From positions 1 through 45,927 of the forward strand of contig JAMCWK010000025.1 of NCBI GenBank assembly GCA_023481105.1: DNA of 45,927 nt, read 5' to 3'. Positions 33,008 through 42,158 of the stretch are shown here, piece after piece; the first letter of the stretch is position 1; every line of letters begins with the position of its first letter. Under the pieces are notes generated by a model that was given only the letters and a program-made list of their open reading frames with translations, did not search any database and was not told the DNA's origin. The position numbers were made by a program, and so were the translations under genes. The stretch is from Acidobacteriota bacterium. Lineage in GTDB: Bacteria > Acidobacteriota > Terriglobia > Acidiferrales > UBA7541.

Positions 33008-33925
33008 TTGGCAGTTGAAATCACCATGAAGGAGCTGCTGGAGGCCGGGGTTCACTTCGGCCACCAGACGCGCCGCTGGAACCCGAAGATGAAGGAGTAC
33101 ATTTTCGGCGAGCGCAACGGCATTCACATCGTTGACCTGCAAAAAACTTTGAAGATGTTCCGCGAGGCGGCCAAGTACGTCAGCGAAATGGCCGCGCTCG
33201 GCAAAACCGTGCTGTTCGTCGGCACCAAGCGCCAGGCGCAGGAAGCCGTGGCCGAAGAAGCGCAGCGCTGCAACATGTACTACGTCAACCACCGCTGGCT
33301 CGGCGGCACGCTCACCAACTGGGCCACGCTGCAAAAGTCCATCAAGCGCCTGAAGGAACTCAAGGCCATGAGCGAAGACGGCCGCATGTCGCTGCTTTCC
33401 AAAAAGGAAGCGGCGCGGCTGGAGCGCGAGAAAAAACACTTGCTGCAGAATCTCGCCGGCGTCGAAAGCATGGCCACCATTCCCGACTTGATGTTCGTGA
33501 TTGACTCCAACTCCGAAGAAATTGCCGTACGCGAAGCCCGCCGCATGGGCGTGCCCGTAGTGGCCATCGTGGACACCAACAGCGATCCGGACGTGGTGGA
33601 CTGGGTGATTCCCGGCAACGATGACGCGCTGCGCGCCATCCGCCTGTTCACTTCAAAAATATCCGATGCCGTGCTGGAAGGCCGTTCGCTTCTGGAGCGC
33701 AACCAGATCGCCGATGCCAAGGCCGCGGAAGGCGCCGCCGCAGGCGAGGAAAACGCTCCGTACGTGGACACCAGCGCCTACGATAAGTACGAACCCGCGG
33801 AAGGGAATCGCGATTTCGTCGAAGGCGTCGAACCGCTCCCCGAGCCGGTCGTCGAGCCGGAAGTCGAACCGGCCGCGGCCGCCCAAGAGACCGTTCCCTC
33901 GGGCGAACCCGAAGCCGAACGCTAG
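33008..33925 (+). CDS. rpsB: 30S ribosomal protein S2 with acidic C-terminal extension
   Basis: Binds the 30S platform and is needed for S1 docking. I start at the TTG at 33008 (read as [20 protein letters not shown]), which matches the usual S2 N-terminus and has GAGG close by; ATG at 33026 is the alternative. The frame is open far upstream, but that part is out-of-frame rpsI. The core shows [20 protein letters not shown]-type sequence, [24 protein letters not shown] and [20 protein letters not shown]. Residues about 240-305 form an acidic, Pro/Glu-rich tail absent from E. coli S2. It is followed by tsf, the normal order. Confidence 0.94.
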   Translation: MAVEITMKELLEAGVHFGHQTRRWNPKMKEYIFGERNGIHIVDLQKTLKMFREAAKYVSEMAALGKTVLFVGTKRQAQEAVAEEAQRCNMYYVNHRWLGGTLTNWATLQKSIKRLKELKAMSEDGRMSLLSKKEAARLEREKKHLLQNLAGVESMATIPDLMFVIDSNSEEIAVREARRMGVPVVAIVDTNSDPDVVDWVIPGNDDALRAIRLFTSKISDAVLEGRSLLERNQIADAKAAEGAAAGEENAPYVDTSAYDKYEPAEGNRDFVEGVEPLPEPVVEPEVEPAAAAQETVPSGEPEAER

Positions 33926-33934
33926 CAAGACCCT

Positions 33935-33949
33935 TCCCGCTTCGCGGGA
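33935..33949. repeat. Hairpin TCCCGC-TTC-GCGGGA between rpsB and tsf
   Basis: Perfect 6-bp stem and a 3-base loop ten bases after the rpsB stop. Its TTCGCGGGA core differs from the TTGTAG elements. A short T-rich stretch (TTTGTTT) comes only 40 bases later. Confidence 0.6.
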
Positions 33950-34039
33950 CGGGCTGGCCCTGTGCCGCCTCGTCCAGGATGCGCAGGGCCCTTTGTTTAC
34001 CCAGCGCTACCGAGGACAAAAAAGGATCAGATAGACGTC

Positions 34040-34690
34040 ATGACTACACAACCTCAGCAACAGACGAATGTTCCCGCCCGGCTTGTGAAGGAGTTGCGCG
34101 AACGCACCAACGCCGGCTTCAGCGACTGCCGCGCCGCGCTGGTGGAATCCGGCGGCAACATCGAAAAGGCCATTGATATTCTCCGCAAGAAGGGCCAGGC
34201 CGCCGCGCAGAAGAAATCCGCGCGCGCCGCCAGCGAAGGCCTTGTGGGCCACTATATTCACGCCGGCGGGAAAATCGGCGTGCTCGTGGAAGTCAACTGC
34301 GAATCCGATTTCGTGGCGCGCACCGAGCAGTTCCAGTTGCTCTGCCACGAGATTGCCATGCACATCGCCGCGCTCGACCCGCGCTTTGTCCGCCGCGAGG
34401 AGGTCACGCCGGAAATCCTCGAACGCGAGCGCGAAATTTATCGCGCGCAGGCCCGCGCCACCGGCAAGCCGGACCCGGTGATCGAAAAAATCGTCAGCGG
34501 CAAGATGGAGAAGTTCTACGAGGAAACCTGCCTCTACGAACAGCACTTCATCAAGGACGAGTCCGTCACCATCAAGGACCTCATCGCGCAGCGCATCGCC
34601 GTCATCGGCGAGAACATTTCTGTCCGCCGCTTCGTGCGCTTCAAGGTCGGCGAAGGCGCCGCCTCCGCGGAACCTCCCGCAGCGCAGTAG
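34040..34690 (+). CDS. tsf: Elongation factor Ts
   Basis: Nucleotide exchange factor for EF-Tu. The 216-residue length is that of the short (Thermus-like/single core) type rather than the 283-residue E. coli type. An N-terminal UBA-like domain (VKELRERTNAGFSDCRAALV ... IDILRKKG) is followed by the core motif EVNCESDFVARTEQF and a C-terminal part ending RFVRFKVGEG. I start at 34040 (MTTQPQQQTNVPARLVKELR); the frame is open to 33962 but lacks any start signal. AAAGGA lies about 12 bases upstream. A terminator-like hairpin follows. Confidence 0.94.
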   Translation: MTTQPQQQTNVPARLVKELRERTNAGFSDCRAALVESGGNIEKAIDILRKKGQAAAQKKSARAASEGLVGHYIHAGGKIGVLVEVNCESDFVARTEQFQLLCHEIAMHIAALDPRFVRREEVTPEILEREREIYRAQARATGKPDPVIEKIVSGKMEKFYEETCLYEQHFIKDESVTIKDLIAQRIAVIGENISVRRFVRFKVGEGAASAEPPAAQ

Positions 34691-34717
34691 TTCGCGCTCC
34701 ATTTGCAGGATTCGTAG

Positions 34718-34746
34718 GGGCGACCCGCCGGGTCGCCCTTTTTCTT
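34718..34746 (+). terminator. Rho-independent terminator after tsf, built from a CGTAGGGGCG-type element
   Basis: GGGCGACCC (34718-34726) and GGGTCGCCC (34730-34738) form a 9-bp stem with loop GCC, followed directly by TTTTTCTTTC. The element begins CGTAGGGGCG, like the dispersed repeats. It splits tsf from pyrH, so pyrH-frr may need their own promoter. Confidence 0.8.
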
Positions 34747-34749
34747 TCT

Positions 34750-34776
34750 GTACCTGACACCTGCCACCTGTCACCT
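34750..34776. repeat. Degenerate CCTGACA-type run upstream of pyrH
   Basis: Units CCTGACA, CCTGCCA, CCTGTCA at exact 7-base spacing, directly after the tsf terminator. A TAAAAT (34784-34789) follows and may be the pyrH -10 box, without a convincing -35. Confidence 0.6.
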
Positions 34777-34825
34777 TTTCTGCTAAAATGCCTCCGACTG
34801 ACGCGCGCAGGGGGCGCGCAGACGA

Positions 34826-35578
34826 ATGGCCACTTTGGATATGGCTGCGAAAGACCTGCAAAAACCCGCTTGCGCCTATGAGTGCGTCGTGCTGAAGCTC
34901 TCCGGCGAATCCCTGCAAGGCCCGCAGGGCTACGGCATTCACGCAGAAACCGTCCACGCCATTGCCAAAGAGGTGAAGGCGGCCTACGAGCTCGGCGTGA
35001 AGCTGGCCATCGTGGTCGGCGGCGGAAATATTTTCCGCGGCACGCGCCAGAAGTCCCTGGCCATTGACCGCGCCACCGGCGACCACATGGGCATGCTGGC
35101 CACGGTCATCAACGGCCTGGCGCTGATGGACGCCCTCGAAAAGCAGGGCTGCTTCACGCGCCTGATGAGCGCCATCGAAATGCACCAAGTCGCCGAGCCG
35201 TTCATCCGCCGCCGCGCCATGCGCCACATGGAAAAAGGCCGCATCGTCATCTTCGCCGCCGGTACCGGCAATCCTTATTTTTCCACGGACACTGCCGCCG
35301 CTCTTCGCGCCATGGAGATTCATGCGCAGGTCATCCTCAAGGCCACACGCGTGGACGGCATCTACGACGCCGACCCCGAGAAAGTCCCCGGCGCCAAGAA
35401 ATTCGAAACCATCAGCCACATGGACGTGATTCAGAAGGGCCTTTCTGTAATGGACTCGACGGCCATTTCCCTGTGCATGGACAACAAGCTGCCCATCATC
35501 ATTTTCGATCTGTCCGTGCCGGGCAACATCAAGCGCGTGGTGATGGGCGAAAAAGTCGGTTCCACTGTCCGCACGTAG
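34826..35578 (+). CDS. pyrH: UMP kinase
   Basis: Phosphorylates UMP to UDP; bacterial type, hexameric, amino-acid-kinase fold. The 250-residue protein has [80 protein letters not shown] and [20 protein letters not shown]. An N-terminal extension of about 18 residues precedes the core. The ATG follows AGGGGG at a long distance. The pyrH-frr pairing after tsf is conserved in many bacteria. Confidence 0.95.
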   Translation: MATLDMAAKDLQKPACAYECVVLKLSGESLQGPQGYGIHAETVHAIAKEVKAAYELGVKLAIVVGGGNIFRGTRQKSLAIDRATGDHMGMLATVINGLALMDALEKQGCFTRLMSAIEMHQVAEPFIRRRAMRHMEKGRIVIFAAGTGNPYFSTDTAAALRAMEIHAQVILKATRVDGIYDADPEKVPGAKKFETISHMDVIQKGLSVMDSTAISLCMDNKLPIIIFDLSVPGNIKRVVMGEKVGSTVRT

Positions 35579-35588
35579 GGGTCTGTAG

Positions 35589-35608
35589 CCCACCTCTTCA
35601 GAGGCGGG
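35589..35608. repeat. TGTAGCCCACCTCT...AGAGGCGGG hairpin between pyrH and frr
   Basis: Arms 35589-35597 and 35600-35608 pair at 8 of 9 positions, after CTGTAG. Near-copy of the element at 32395-32414; the sequence has drifted in one arm. Confidence 0.82.
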
Positions 35609-35630
35609 GATTCCCGGAGAGTGCCTCACA

Positions 35631-36203
35631 ATGACAACTATCAACAACACCAAAGACGCCATGGCGCAATCCAAGACGCGCATGGAAAAAGCCGTCGAGG
35701 ACTTTCGCAAAGAGCTCGCCGGCCTGCGCACCGGGCGCGCCAACGTCGGCTTGCTCGACAACATCCGCGTGGACTATCACGGCACGCCCATGCCGCTCAA
35801 TCAACTCGGCACGCTCTCTGTCCCCGACCCCACGCTGATTGTCGTCGCGCCGTGGGACCCCAGCGTGGTGCCGCTGGTGGATAAAGCCATACGCACCGCC
35901 GACCTCGGCCTGAATCCTGCGAACGACGGCAAGGTGGTTCGCGTGCCCATCCCCTCGCTCACGGAAGATCGCCGCAAAGAACTGGTCAAACATCTGCACA
36001 AAGTTCTGGAGAACCATCGCACCGCAGTGCGTAACATCCGCCGCGACATCAAGGAAGCCGTCGAGAAAATCGAGAAGGAAAAAAAGATCAGCGAAGACGA
36101 CAAGAAGCGCACGCTGGACGAGCTCGAAAAAGTCACGCACGCCGAAATCAAGAAGCTCGAAGACCTTTCGGCAGCAAAAGAAAAAGAAGTTATGTCCGTC
36201 TAG
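35631..36203 (+). CDS. frr: Ribosome recycling factor
   Basis: With EF-G it splits post-termination ribosomes. The 190-residue protein has the standard three-helix bundle and beta domain: MEKAVEDFRKELAGLRTGRA, VDYHGTPMPLNQLGTLSVPD, RVPIPSLTEDRRKELVKHLH and RRDIKEAVEKIEKEKKISED. GGAGAG lies upstream of the ATG. It closes the ribosomal protein/translation factor run; its TAG stop falls in CTAGCGCCGGC, again the word found at repeat edges. Confidence 0.95.
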   Translation: MTTINNTKDAMAQSKTRMEKAVEDFRKELAGLRTGRANVGLLDNIRVDYHGTPMPLNQLGTLSVPDPTLIVVAPWDPSVVPLVDKAIRTADLGLNPANDGKVVRVPIPSLTEDRRKELVKHLHKVLENHRTAVRNIRRDIKEAVEKIEKEKKISEDDKKRTLDELEKVTHAEIKKLEDLSAAKEKEVMSV

Positions 36204-36376
36204 CGCCGGCTGATTTCACTCCCTGCGCACAATTCATTTCCATCTCGGCATGGGTACCGCCTCTTCGCCTATGCTTTGCCCGAGCTTTGCTTCTGCAACC
36301 TCATTTAATGTCCAGGGCAAAACGTAAAGAATAGAAAATACACCACTTAAGCTAATTCCAAAATGACAGTAGTACT

Positions 36377-36393
36377 AGAGCGCGCGGCGCTCT
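36377..36393. repeat. Short hairpin in the gap before the PEP-CTERM gene
   Basis: AGAGCGC-GCG-GCGCTCT, a perfect 7-bp stem in the 279-bp gap between frr and the PEP-CTERM gene. No T-run. Nothing else is recognisable in the gap, although the stretch 36300-36360 is AT-rich and could hold a promoter. Confidence 0.5.
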
Positions 36394-36482
36394 CGCGCAG
36401 TACCGATGCCCCATTTCACCCCGTAGGGCTCCCTCGCAGAATGGATCGTGCAGGGGAGCTGTACACAGACAACGAGGCGTTC

Positions 36483-37136
36483 ATGAATCTCCGCAAACCT
36501 TGGCTTTTGTTAACTATTCTTTTGCTGGCCCCCGCGGTGCACGCGGACTCGGTCACGATGCAATTTGTCGGCGTCAACGGCGCCCAGGGTGGCGGCTACT
36601 ACGTGAGCCCCTACTACGCCACCATGAATGGTTCGCCGGTGACGCTCTTTTGCGTGGATATCGCCAACACCGTTCACTGGAATCAGGTTTGGCAAGCCAA
36701 CCTGAGCACGATCACCAACGGCTCCAACCTCAGCGACACACGTTACGGCAGCTTGCCCCAGGGGCTGGCCCTCTATCAACAGGCTGCCTGGCTTATCAGC
36801 CAATTCCCTACGAATTCGAGCGACTACGTCAACCTGCAATACGCACTCTGGAATCTGTTCAACCCCAGCCTGGCGCCGGACTCCTCGGGCTCCAACGCCT
36901 GGTTGGCGCTCGCCGCCGCCAATTTCAGCTCCATTAACTTTGCCAATTTCCGCGTGGTCACCAACGTGGCCCCGGTCTATCTCACCGGCCAAGTACAGGA
37001 GTTCATCATCATTGTGCCGCCCGGCCAGGTTCCGGAGCCGGCCACGCTGGCGCTCTTTGGCACCGGCTTGATCGCCGTTGCCACCTTGGTCCGCCGGCGC
37101 ACACGCACCAGCCAGAACTCAACCGCGCAGAAGTAA
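36483..37136 (+). CDS. PEP-CTERM sorting-domain protein
   Basis: An exported 217-residue protein with an N-terminal signal peptide (MNLRKPWLLLTILLLAPAVH) and a C-terminal PEP-CTERM signal: VPEPATLALFGTGLIAVATL followed by VRRRTRTS. Such proteins are cut and sorted by an exosortase in bacteria that make exopolysaccharide. The start at 36483 has GAGG six bases upstream; the frame to 36363 is rejected. The middle (about 25-180) is rich in Asn, Ser, Tyr and Trp and has no recognised enzyme domain. No exosortase or polysaccharide gene is in the window. It has its own strong terminator. Confidence 0.9.
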   Translation: MNLRKPWLLLTILLLAPAVHADSVTMQFVGVNGAQGGGYYVSPYYATMNGSPVTLFCVDIANTVHWNQVWQANLSTITNGSNLSDTRYGSLPQGLALYQQAAWLISQFPTNSSDYVNLQYALWNLFNPSLAPDSSGSNAWLALAAANFSSINFANFRVVTNVAPVYLTGQVQEFIIIVPPGQVPEPATLALFGTGLIAVATLVRRRTRTSQNSTAQK

Positions 37137-37161
37137 GGCGCGTCCATTCGCACATTTCCCT

Positions 37162-37192
37162 TCGGGGCACGGTTTTCCGTGCCCCGATTTTT
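37162..37192 (+). terminator. Strong rho-independent terminator of the PEP-CTERM gene
   Basis: TCGGGGCACGG (37162-37172), TTTT loop, CCGTGCCCCGA (37177-37187), then five T. Perfect 11-bp stem, 25 bases after the stop. Confidence 0.92.
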
Positions 37193-37291
37193 CTGCTGGC
37201 GCAATTGTTACTGGAAATCATCCTGGGCGAAGCAAGGAATCTCGCTTGCACTTTTCGCCCTGTTCGCCGCCTGCTGGCCGCTGTTTTCCGC

Positions 37292-40200
37292 TTACTGCAC
37301 CGACGTCACGCCGTCGGGTAGAAGCAACACGAATATGCAGCTTCCCTCGGGGATGCACGTCAGCATTCCGCGGCGAATGATTCGCAGTGGCGTCTGGTCG
37401 GGAAATGCGGTCTGAAATTTTGCAGCAGCCAGTGCTTTCTCCAGCACGCGCATTTTTTCGTTGCCACGAAGGATCTTCACTTCTGCAGGACTTGCGCCCG
37501 TGGCCGGGCTGAAGACGACGAAGAAGTCGGCCTCGGCCTTCTCTTTTAGGAGTTTCCCGAGCTGCACCGTGCGCATCTCGGACAATTCCGCACCGCCAAT
37601 TTGCTTGAGCTCATCGACCTTGCCTTCGCCGCCTGCCAGGGCCGCCAAATGCGCCTTCGTTTCTGGCATGGGCCTCGTGGCCGCCAGCGCCTGCGCATAC
37701 GTCTTGATGGCCTCCGCCTTGCGACCCAACTTTTCGTAAATTTGGCCAAGATGGTCGCCCACCTCGCTGTGCTGTCCAAGCAGCCACGCTGCGCGCACAA
37801 ATTTTTCTGCTTTCACGGCGTCGCCGTTCTGGAAGTACACCCACCCCAGCGTGTCCCAATAGGCCGCGATGCTCGATATCAGCCCCATTTCGTTCATGGT
37901 AATCCGCTCGAGCTGCAGATTGCGCAACACCGCGGCAGTGGCTGCCACCGCAGACTCCGCGTATTGTTGTGCGCGGTCTAGGTGCACCCGCCTGACCGAC
38001 AACTCATAGGCCACGTTGTTCCAGACTGGCGGCGAGGGCGCCAGTTCCACGGCTTTGTCAAAGGCCGCCATAGCCTTCTCCGCTTGGTCCAGGTTCAAGT
38101 AGCACTGTCCCAGGTTTACATGCAGCGACGCATTGTTCGGCGTGAGGACCACCGCCTTCTCCAGTTCCGGCACGGCTTCCGCGTATTTCCGCTGCTCGCG
38201 AAACATCATCCCCAGGTTGCCGTGCGCGAACTTGTCCAGCGGGACAATTTCGATTTGCTTTTTGAACGCTTCCGCGGCCTCATCCCATTTCTGCTGTTGC
38301 CATAGCGCACGTCCCAGGTTGTTGTATGCAAACTCGTCGAATGGACTCACGCGAATCTGCTCGCGGAAAGCCTCTTCGGCCTTGACCCGCTGCTGGAGCG
38401 CGAGGTACGCCCGCCCCAGGTTGTTCCATGCAAACTTGTGCTTTGGCTCCAGCACAGTGACGCGCTCTAGGAGATCGACCGCCACGTTGAAGTTCCCGCC
38501 GTTCAGCGCAGCCACGGCGGCTTCGTACAGTTCCGGTGCTTTCACATTTTCCGGAATAGTTGGCGCGCCCGCGGCAGCCGTGCTCTCCACCCACAATTCC
38601 TGGCCTTCGTCGTTGCGCACGGCGCGGAGAAACGCGCGGTAATCTCCAGCGCGATCGCCGGGCAATTCCCGCATCTGGAACTTCATCACGCGCTCGGCGT
38701 GCAACACGTTTTGTTCCATCTTGTACGTGGCGCGGTACTCCGCGTAGTCTCGCTTCACCGCCACCGACACCGGCGCCCGCGCGGTAAAGTTTGCCGGCAG
38801 CTCCAGCGACAGTTTCGTCACTGCGTCCATCGGCGTGCCCAGCTCGATTTCTTCCGTAGTCTCTTCTTTTTCGTCGGGCGCGCTCGGCAGTCCCATGGAC
38901 GGCAGCGGCACGTTCATCTGCGACTTCTTGTTCGACCAGTCCAGGTAGTTCGCCTGCGAAAGCTCATATTCAAACGCAAACGGCTCGGCCGTTGCTGATG
39001 GGTCGCCCACTTTGATTTCGCCGACCTCGCCGCGGAAGCCGTCGCTGATTGCCGCCCATTGCGCGATTTGTTTCCACTGGTTTTGCGGCGTGCGCCGGAA
39101 GGCCACGCGCAGGCCGAGCTCCGCGTCGCCGCGCAGCGTGTACTTGATGCGTGCCGTCAGTTTTCCAAGCTCGCTCACTTTTCCGGAAATCTCCACGGCC
39201 TGTGTGGACGCAAACGGTGGGTCCTGCGGCGTGTCCACCAGGCCGGGCGGCGCGTCGTGCGAAATGAGCAGCGCTTTTTTCCCGCGCAGGTTGGGGCTGA
39301 GCAACCGAAACGGCGCCACTTCCAGCGTCGTGTCCATCCACAGGAGACTCGAGTCTTTGGTGGTGGCTTTGTCGTCTTCCGGTTTCACGCGCACGGTCGT
39401 AATCAGGTGGTCGAACTGCGAGGGCGAAGGCATCTCTTCCGCCAATTTTCTCTGCGAGGCAATCAGCACCGCTTCCGCGCGGAACCCCGCCGCCTCCAGC
39501 AGCGACGCCAGGAGCGTGTGCTTGTCCTTGCAGTCGCCGTACTGGTTGGCCAGCACTTCGCCGGCCGCGTGCGGCTGATAGCGGCCCACGCCGAACGACA
39601 GGCTTACGTAGCGGAAATTCTTGGCGACAAAATCGTAGAGCGCTTCGATCTTTTCCAACTCTGTCGTGCGCCCAGCGATCAACTCCGCGGCCTTCGCGCG
39701 AATTTCCGCTGTCGGCGTCACGCGGTCCTTTTCCAGCGTCGCGTACCACTGTCCCACTTCTGTCCAGCTCTGGAACGTGGTCAACTGCACTGCGGGTCCC
39801 TTCGGCTCTTCGCGCTTTGGTTTTTTTTCGGCGTCCTCCGGTGGACGTTCCAGGTTGCGGCTGGTCCACGCGTAGATTTTTCGTTCGCCCTGTTCGGTGA
39901 TGGTCGGTTCGCGATCCGGATGCGTCTTCAGCTTGATCGCGCGCGACTTGGGCACGTCGATCTCCAGCCGCTCGTCGAGCACGATCACATTTTTCTCGAA
40001 TTCGTAATCGAACCAGAAATGTCCCGGCGCCAGCGGCGTCTCTGTCAGCGTCACCACCTTGTATTCCAGCGTGTCGCCCGGCCGCAGTCCGGGCACGCTC
40101 ACGTGCTTCATGCGGTAGTCGGTATAGACCGGCGCCTCCCGCGCGATGGGCGTGCTCAAATCCTGCACCGCGTCGGCGCCCGCCGTTACCACGCTGCCGT

Positions 40201-40540
40201 CGGCCTTGCGCACGCGGATGTATTCGATCTGCACTTTCTGGTTGCCGGAGTTGTAGCCGATGTTCTGCTCGCCCAACTGCTGCACGCCCGCGGCGCTTTG
40301 CACCTTCACCACGGCCAGCGATTCCTGGCGCCCCGTGCCGTCCGCTTCGAAACGCACGCGCGTGTGCCACTTCTCGAAGACGAAGGCTTCCTGCGAATAA
40401 TCCGGCGCTTTCTTTTCCTCGACTTTTGCTTGCGCCGGCGGCTGCGCTGCTTTTTGAGCGGGTGCCTTCTCCTGCGCCAACAGCACCACGGGGATCAGCA
40501 GCAACCCTAGCAACGCATTCTTCAAACGCCCATGCGGCAT
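37292..40540 (-). CDS. Secreted DUF3857/transglutaminase-like protein with TPR repeats
   Basis: A 1082-residue exported protein. The ATG at 40540 (MPHGRLKNALLGLLLIPVVL) has GAGGAG eight bases upstream and begins a signal peptide; the TTG at 40558 overlaps that site. A Pro/Lys-rich linker is followed by DUF3857 (about 55-250), a transglutaminase-like core (about 290-430) with Cys337 in YGDCKDKHTLL, His in FDHLITTV and Asp in WMDTTLEV (the expected Cys-His-Asp triad), a beta-rich region, and about seven TPR units (about 690-1000), for example FAWNNLGRAYLALQQRVKAE. The last 80 residues form a separate small domain with two cysteines. Function unknown; protein cross-linking or proteolysis at the cell surface is possible. 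Confidence 0.88.
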   Translation of the reverse strand: MPHGRLKNALLGLLLIPVVLLAQEKAPAQKAAQPPAQAKVEEKKAPDYSQEAFVFEKWHTRVRFEADGTGRQESLAVVKVQSAAGVQQLGEQNIGYNSGNQKVQIEYIRVRKADGSVVTAGADAVQDLSTPIAREAPVYTDYRMKHVSVPGLRPGDTLEYKVVTLTETPLAPGHFWFDYEFEKNVIVLDERLEIDVPKSRAIKLKTHPDREPTITEQGERKIYAWTSRNLERPPEDAEKKPKREEPKGPAVQLTTFQSWTEVGQWYATLEKDRVTPTAEIRAKAAELIAGRTTELEKIEALYDFVAKNFRYVSLSFGVGRYQPHAAGEVLANQYGDCKDKHTLLASLLEAAGFRAEAVLIASQRKLAEEMPSPSQFDHLITTVRVKPEDDKATTKDSSLLWMDTTLEVAPFRLLSPNLRGKKALLISHDAPPGLVDTPQDPPFASTQAVEISGKVSELGKLTARIKYTLRGDAELGLRVAFRRTPQNQWKQIAQWAAISDGFRGEVGEIKVGDPSATAEPFAFEYELSQANYLDWSNKKSQMNVPLPSMGLPSAPDEKEETTEEIELGTPMDAVTKLSLELPANFTARAPVSVAVKRDYAEYRATYKMEQNVLHAERVMKFQMRELPGDRAGDYRAFLRAVRNDEGQELWVESTAAAGAPTIPENVKAPELYEAAVAALNGGNFNVAVDLLERVTVLEPKHKFAWNNLGRAYLALQQRVKAEEAFREQIRVSPFDEFAYNNLGRALWQQQKWDEAAEAFKKQIEIVPLDKFAHGNLGMMFREQRKYAEAVPELEKAVVLTPNNASLHVNLGQCYLNLDQAEKAMAAFDKAVELAPSPPVWNNVAYELSVRRVHLDRAQQYAESAVAATAAVLRNLQLERITMNEMGLISSIAAYWDTLGWVYFQNGDAVKAEKFVRAAWLLGQHSEVGDHLGQIYEKLGRKAEAIKTYAQALAATRPMPETKAHLAALAGGEGKVDELKQIGGAELSEMRTVQLGKLLKEKAEADFFVVFSPATGASPAEVKILRGNEKMRVLEKALAAAKFQTAFPDQTPLRIIRRGMLTCIPEGSCIFVLLLPDGVTSVQ

Positions 40541-40748
40541 TCGCAATTCTCCTCTCAATCCTTCCTCCGCAGTCTATTGAATGTTTTCGAGCCCGTAAAG
40601 GGCAGTCGAACGATCCTAGATATGCTTCTCAATGCCTTGCACCCCTCACCCTGCATATTTCGTTTTAGATAATTAAGACATGATACTAATATTGGAAGTA
40701 TTGTTCAGCCAGTCGTTTGGCCTCGGAGAATGCGTAAGGAGGTCTGGA

Positions 40749-42068
40749 ATGGATCTGGCAGGATGGTTTCGGCGAGTCGCAAACCCGTCGCCTCATCAAT
40801 GTCAGTCAACTGGGTCTTTTGAATACGCCGTCGTGGATGTTGAGACGACCGGTCTATATCCCGAGAGGCATGATCGAATCGTGGAAATTGCTGTTATACG
40901 GATGGACTCGAATGCCAATCGGCTAGACGAGTACTGTTCGTTGGTCAACCCAAACCGAGATATTGGCCCCACACATATTCACGGGATCACTGCCGGCCAA
41001 GTGTGGGGAGCACCCACCTTTGATGAGATCGCGGGAGACGTGATTTCACGAATTGCCGGGGCTGTGGTGGTTGGGCACAACGTGACATTTGACTTTAGAT
41101 TCCTTGAGTCAGAGTGTCGACGCTTGGGGTTTGGTCTGCCAGATGACGCAGTCCTCCTTTGCACGATGCAATTGGCCAAAAGGGCCGATCCCGATCTTCC
41201 TGGACGCAAACTGTCCGTTTGTTGTAGTCATTTCGGCGTCCGACAGCACGGTTCCCATTCCGCCTACCATGATGCTGAAGCGACGGCTGGGCTTCTCTTT
41301 GAATGCCTTCGGCGGATTACAGTTGGGACATCATCTTTTGGAGTTGAACCCCCTCCCCCAGTGAGAGAGTCATGGCCGACGCTTCCGCTAAGTAGGAAGA
41401 CTCTAACTCGAAGTGACGCGGAATTGAGACGTGCCGAACAGCCTTCCTTCTTAGAGAAGATGGTGAGCCGCCTTCCAGCGGCAGCTGCTTCAGAGCCAGA
41501 ACTGGATGAATACCTCGCGCTCCTTGACAGGGTTCTGGAAGACCGACGTATCGTCCCAGGCGAGTTGGAAATGCTGTTCAAGTTCGCGAAATCGCTGGGA
41601 CTTTCAAAGGACATTGTAACGGGAGCACATAAGGCTTACTTGCACAATCTGGTCTGTGTGGCTTTGGCGGATCGTGTCATCACCCCGGCAGAAAGAAGAG
41701 ATCTTGAGGAAGTAGATCGCATACTTTGTACGCCAAAGGGGTTCTTGAATCATGCGATTCAGGAAATTCAGGGCAACAGCGCCAGTCAGGTGTCGTCATC
41801 TGAAGAGTCGTTAGCGGGCAAGTCAATTTGTTTTACGGGGGAGTTCACCTGCCGAATCCATGGTGAGGTGCCATCTCGCGAATTTGCCGAGGAGCTCGCC
41901 GCCAGGATGGGTATGGTGGTTAAGAGCGGTGTTTCTAAGAAGTTAGACATGCTCGTCATGGCAGATCCAGACTCCATGTCCGGCAAAGCGAAGAAAGCGC
42001 GCGAATACGGCATCCGAATTTTGGCCGAACCTGTGTTTTGGCGGTTGATGAATGTGGAATTCGAATGA
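40749..42068 (+). CDS. DEDDh 3'-5' exonuclease with helical middle domain and C-terminal BRCT
   Basis: A 439-residue protein. Residues 25-200 form a DnaQ-type exonuclease: VVDVETTGLYPE (first Asp and Glu), GHNVTFDFRFLE (second Asp) and HSAYHDAEATAGLL (His and last Asp), so all DEDDh residues are present. The middle (about 245-330) is helical and resembles a TerB-like or DnaJ-associated helical domain. The C-terminus (about 355-439) is a BRCT domain: LAGKSICFTGEF ... SREFAEELAARMGMVVKSGV. The start at 40749 has AAGGAGG six bases upstream. Base composition is clearly lower in G+C than the neighbours, suggesting horizontal acquisition. Role probably DNA repair or proofreading; not proven. Confidence 0.87.
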   Translation: MDLAGWFRRVANPSPHQCQSTGSFEYAVVDVETTGLYPERHDRIVEIAVIRMDSNANRLDEYCSLVNPNRDIGPTHIHGITAGQVWGAPTFDEIAGDVISRIAGAVVVGHNVTFDFRFLESECRRLGFGLPDDAVLLCTMQLAKRADPDLPGRKLSVCCSHFGVRQHGSHSAYHDAEATAGLLFECLRRITVGTSSFGVEPPPPVRESWPTLPLSRKTLTRSDAELRRAEQPSFLEKMVSRLPAAAASEPELDEYLALLDRVLEDRRIVPGELEMLFKFAKSLGLSKDIVTGAHKAYLHNLVCVALADRVITPAERRDLEEVDRILCTPKGFLNHAIQEIQGNSASQVSSSEESLAGKSICFTGEFTCRIHGEVPSREFAEELAARMGMVVKSGVSKKLDMLVMADPDSMSGKAKKAREYGIRILAEPVFWRLMNVEFE

Positions 42069-42123
42069 CTTCAACTAGGCAAAAGTTTTTCCACTGCCGC
42101 GTGATTTTCCCACCGTTTTCTGT

Positions 42124-42152
42124 TTGACAGGACTACCTAATTTCCTTATACT
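42124..42152 (+). promoter_or_regulatory. Near-consensus promoter of the str operon
   Basis: TTGACA (42124-42129), exact consensus, 17-bp spacer, TATACT (42147-42152). Start predicted near 42159, about 300 nt upstream of rpsL. Confidence 0.85.
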
Positions 42153-42158
42153 TACTGT

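Noticed and set aside
32420-33925. 501-codon frame suggesting a longer S2 protein
   Set aside because: The first 195 codons are rpsI read in another frame plus the repeat-filled gap; the S2 core begins at 33008 and matches the usual N-terminus.
36363-36482. N-terminal extension of the PEP-CTERM protein from the ATG at 36363
   Set aside because: It would place 40 polar residues before the signal peptide and has no ribosome binding site; the ATG at 36483 has both a ribosome binding site and a correct signal peptide.
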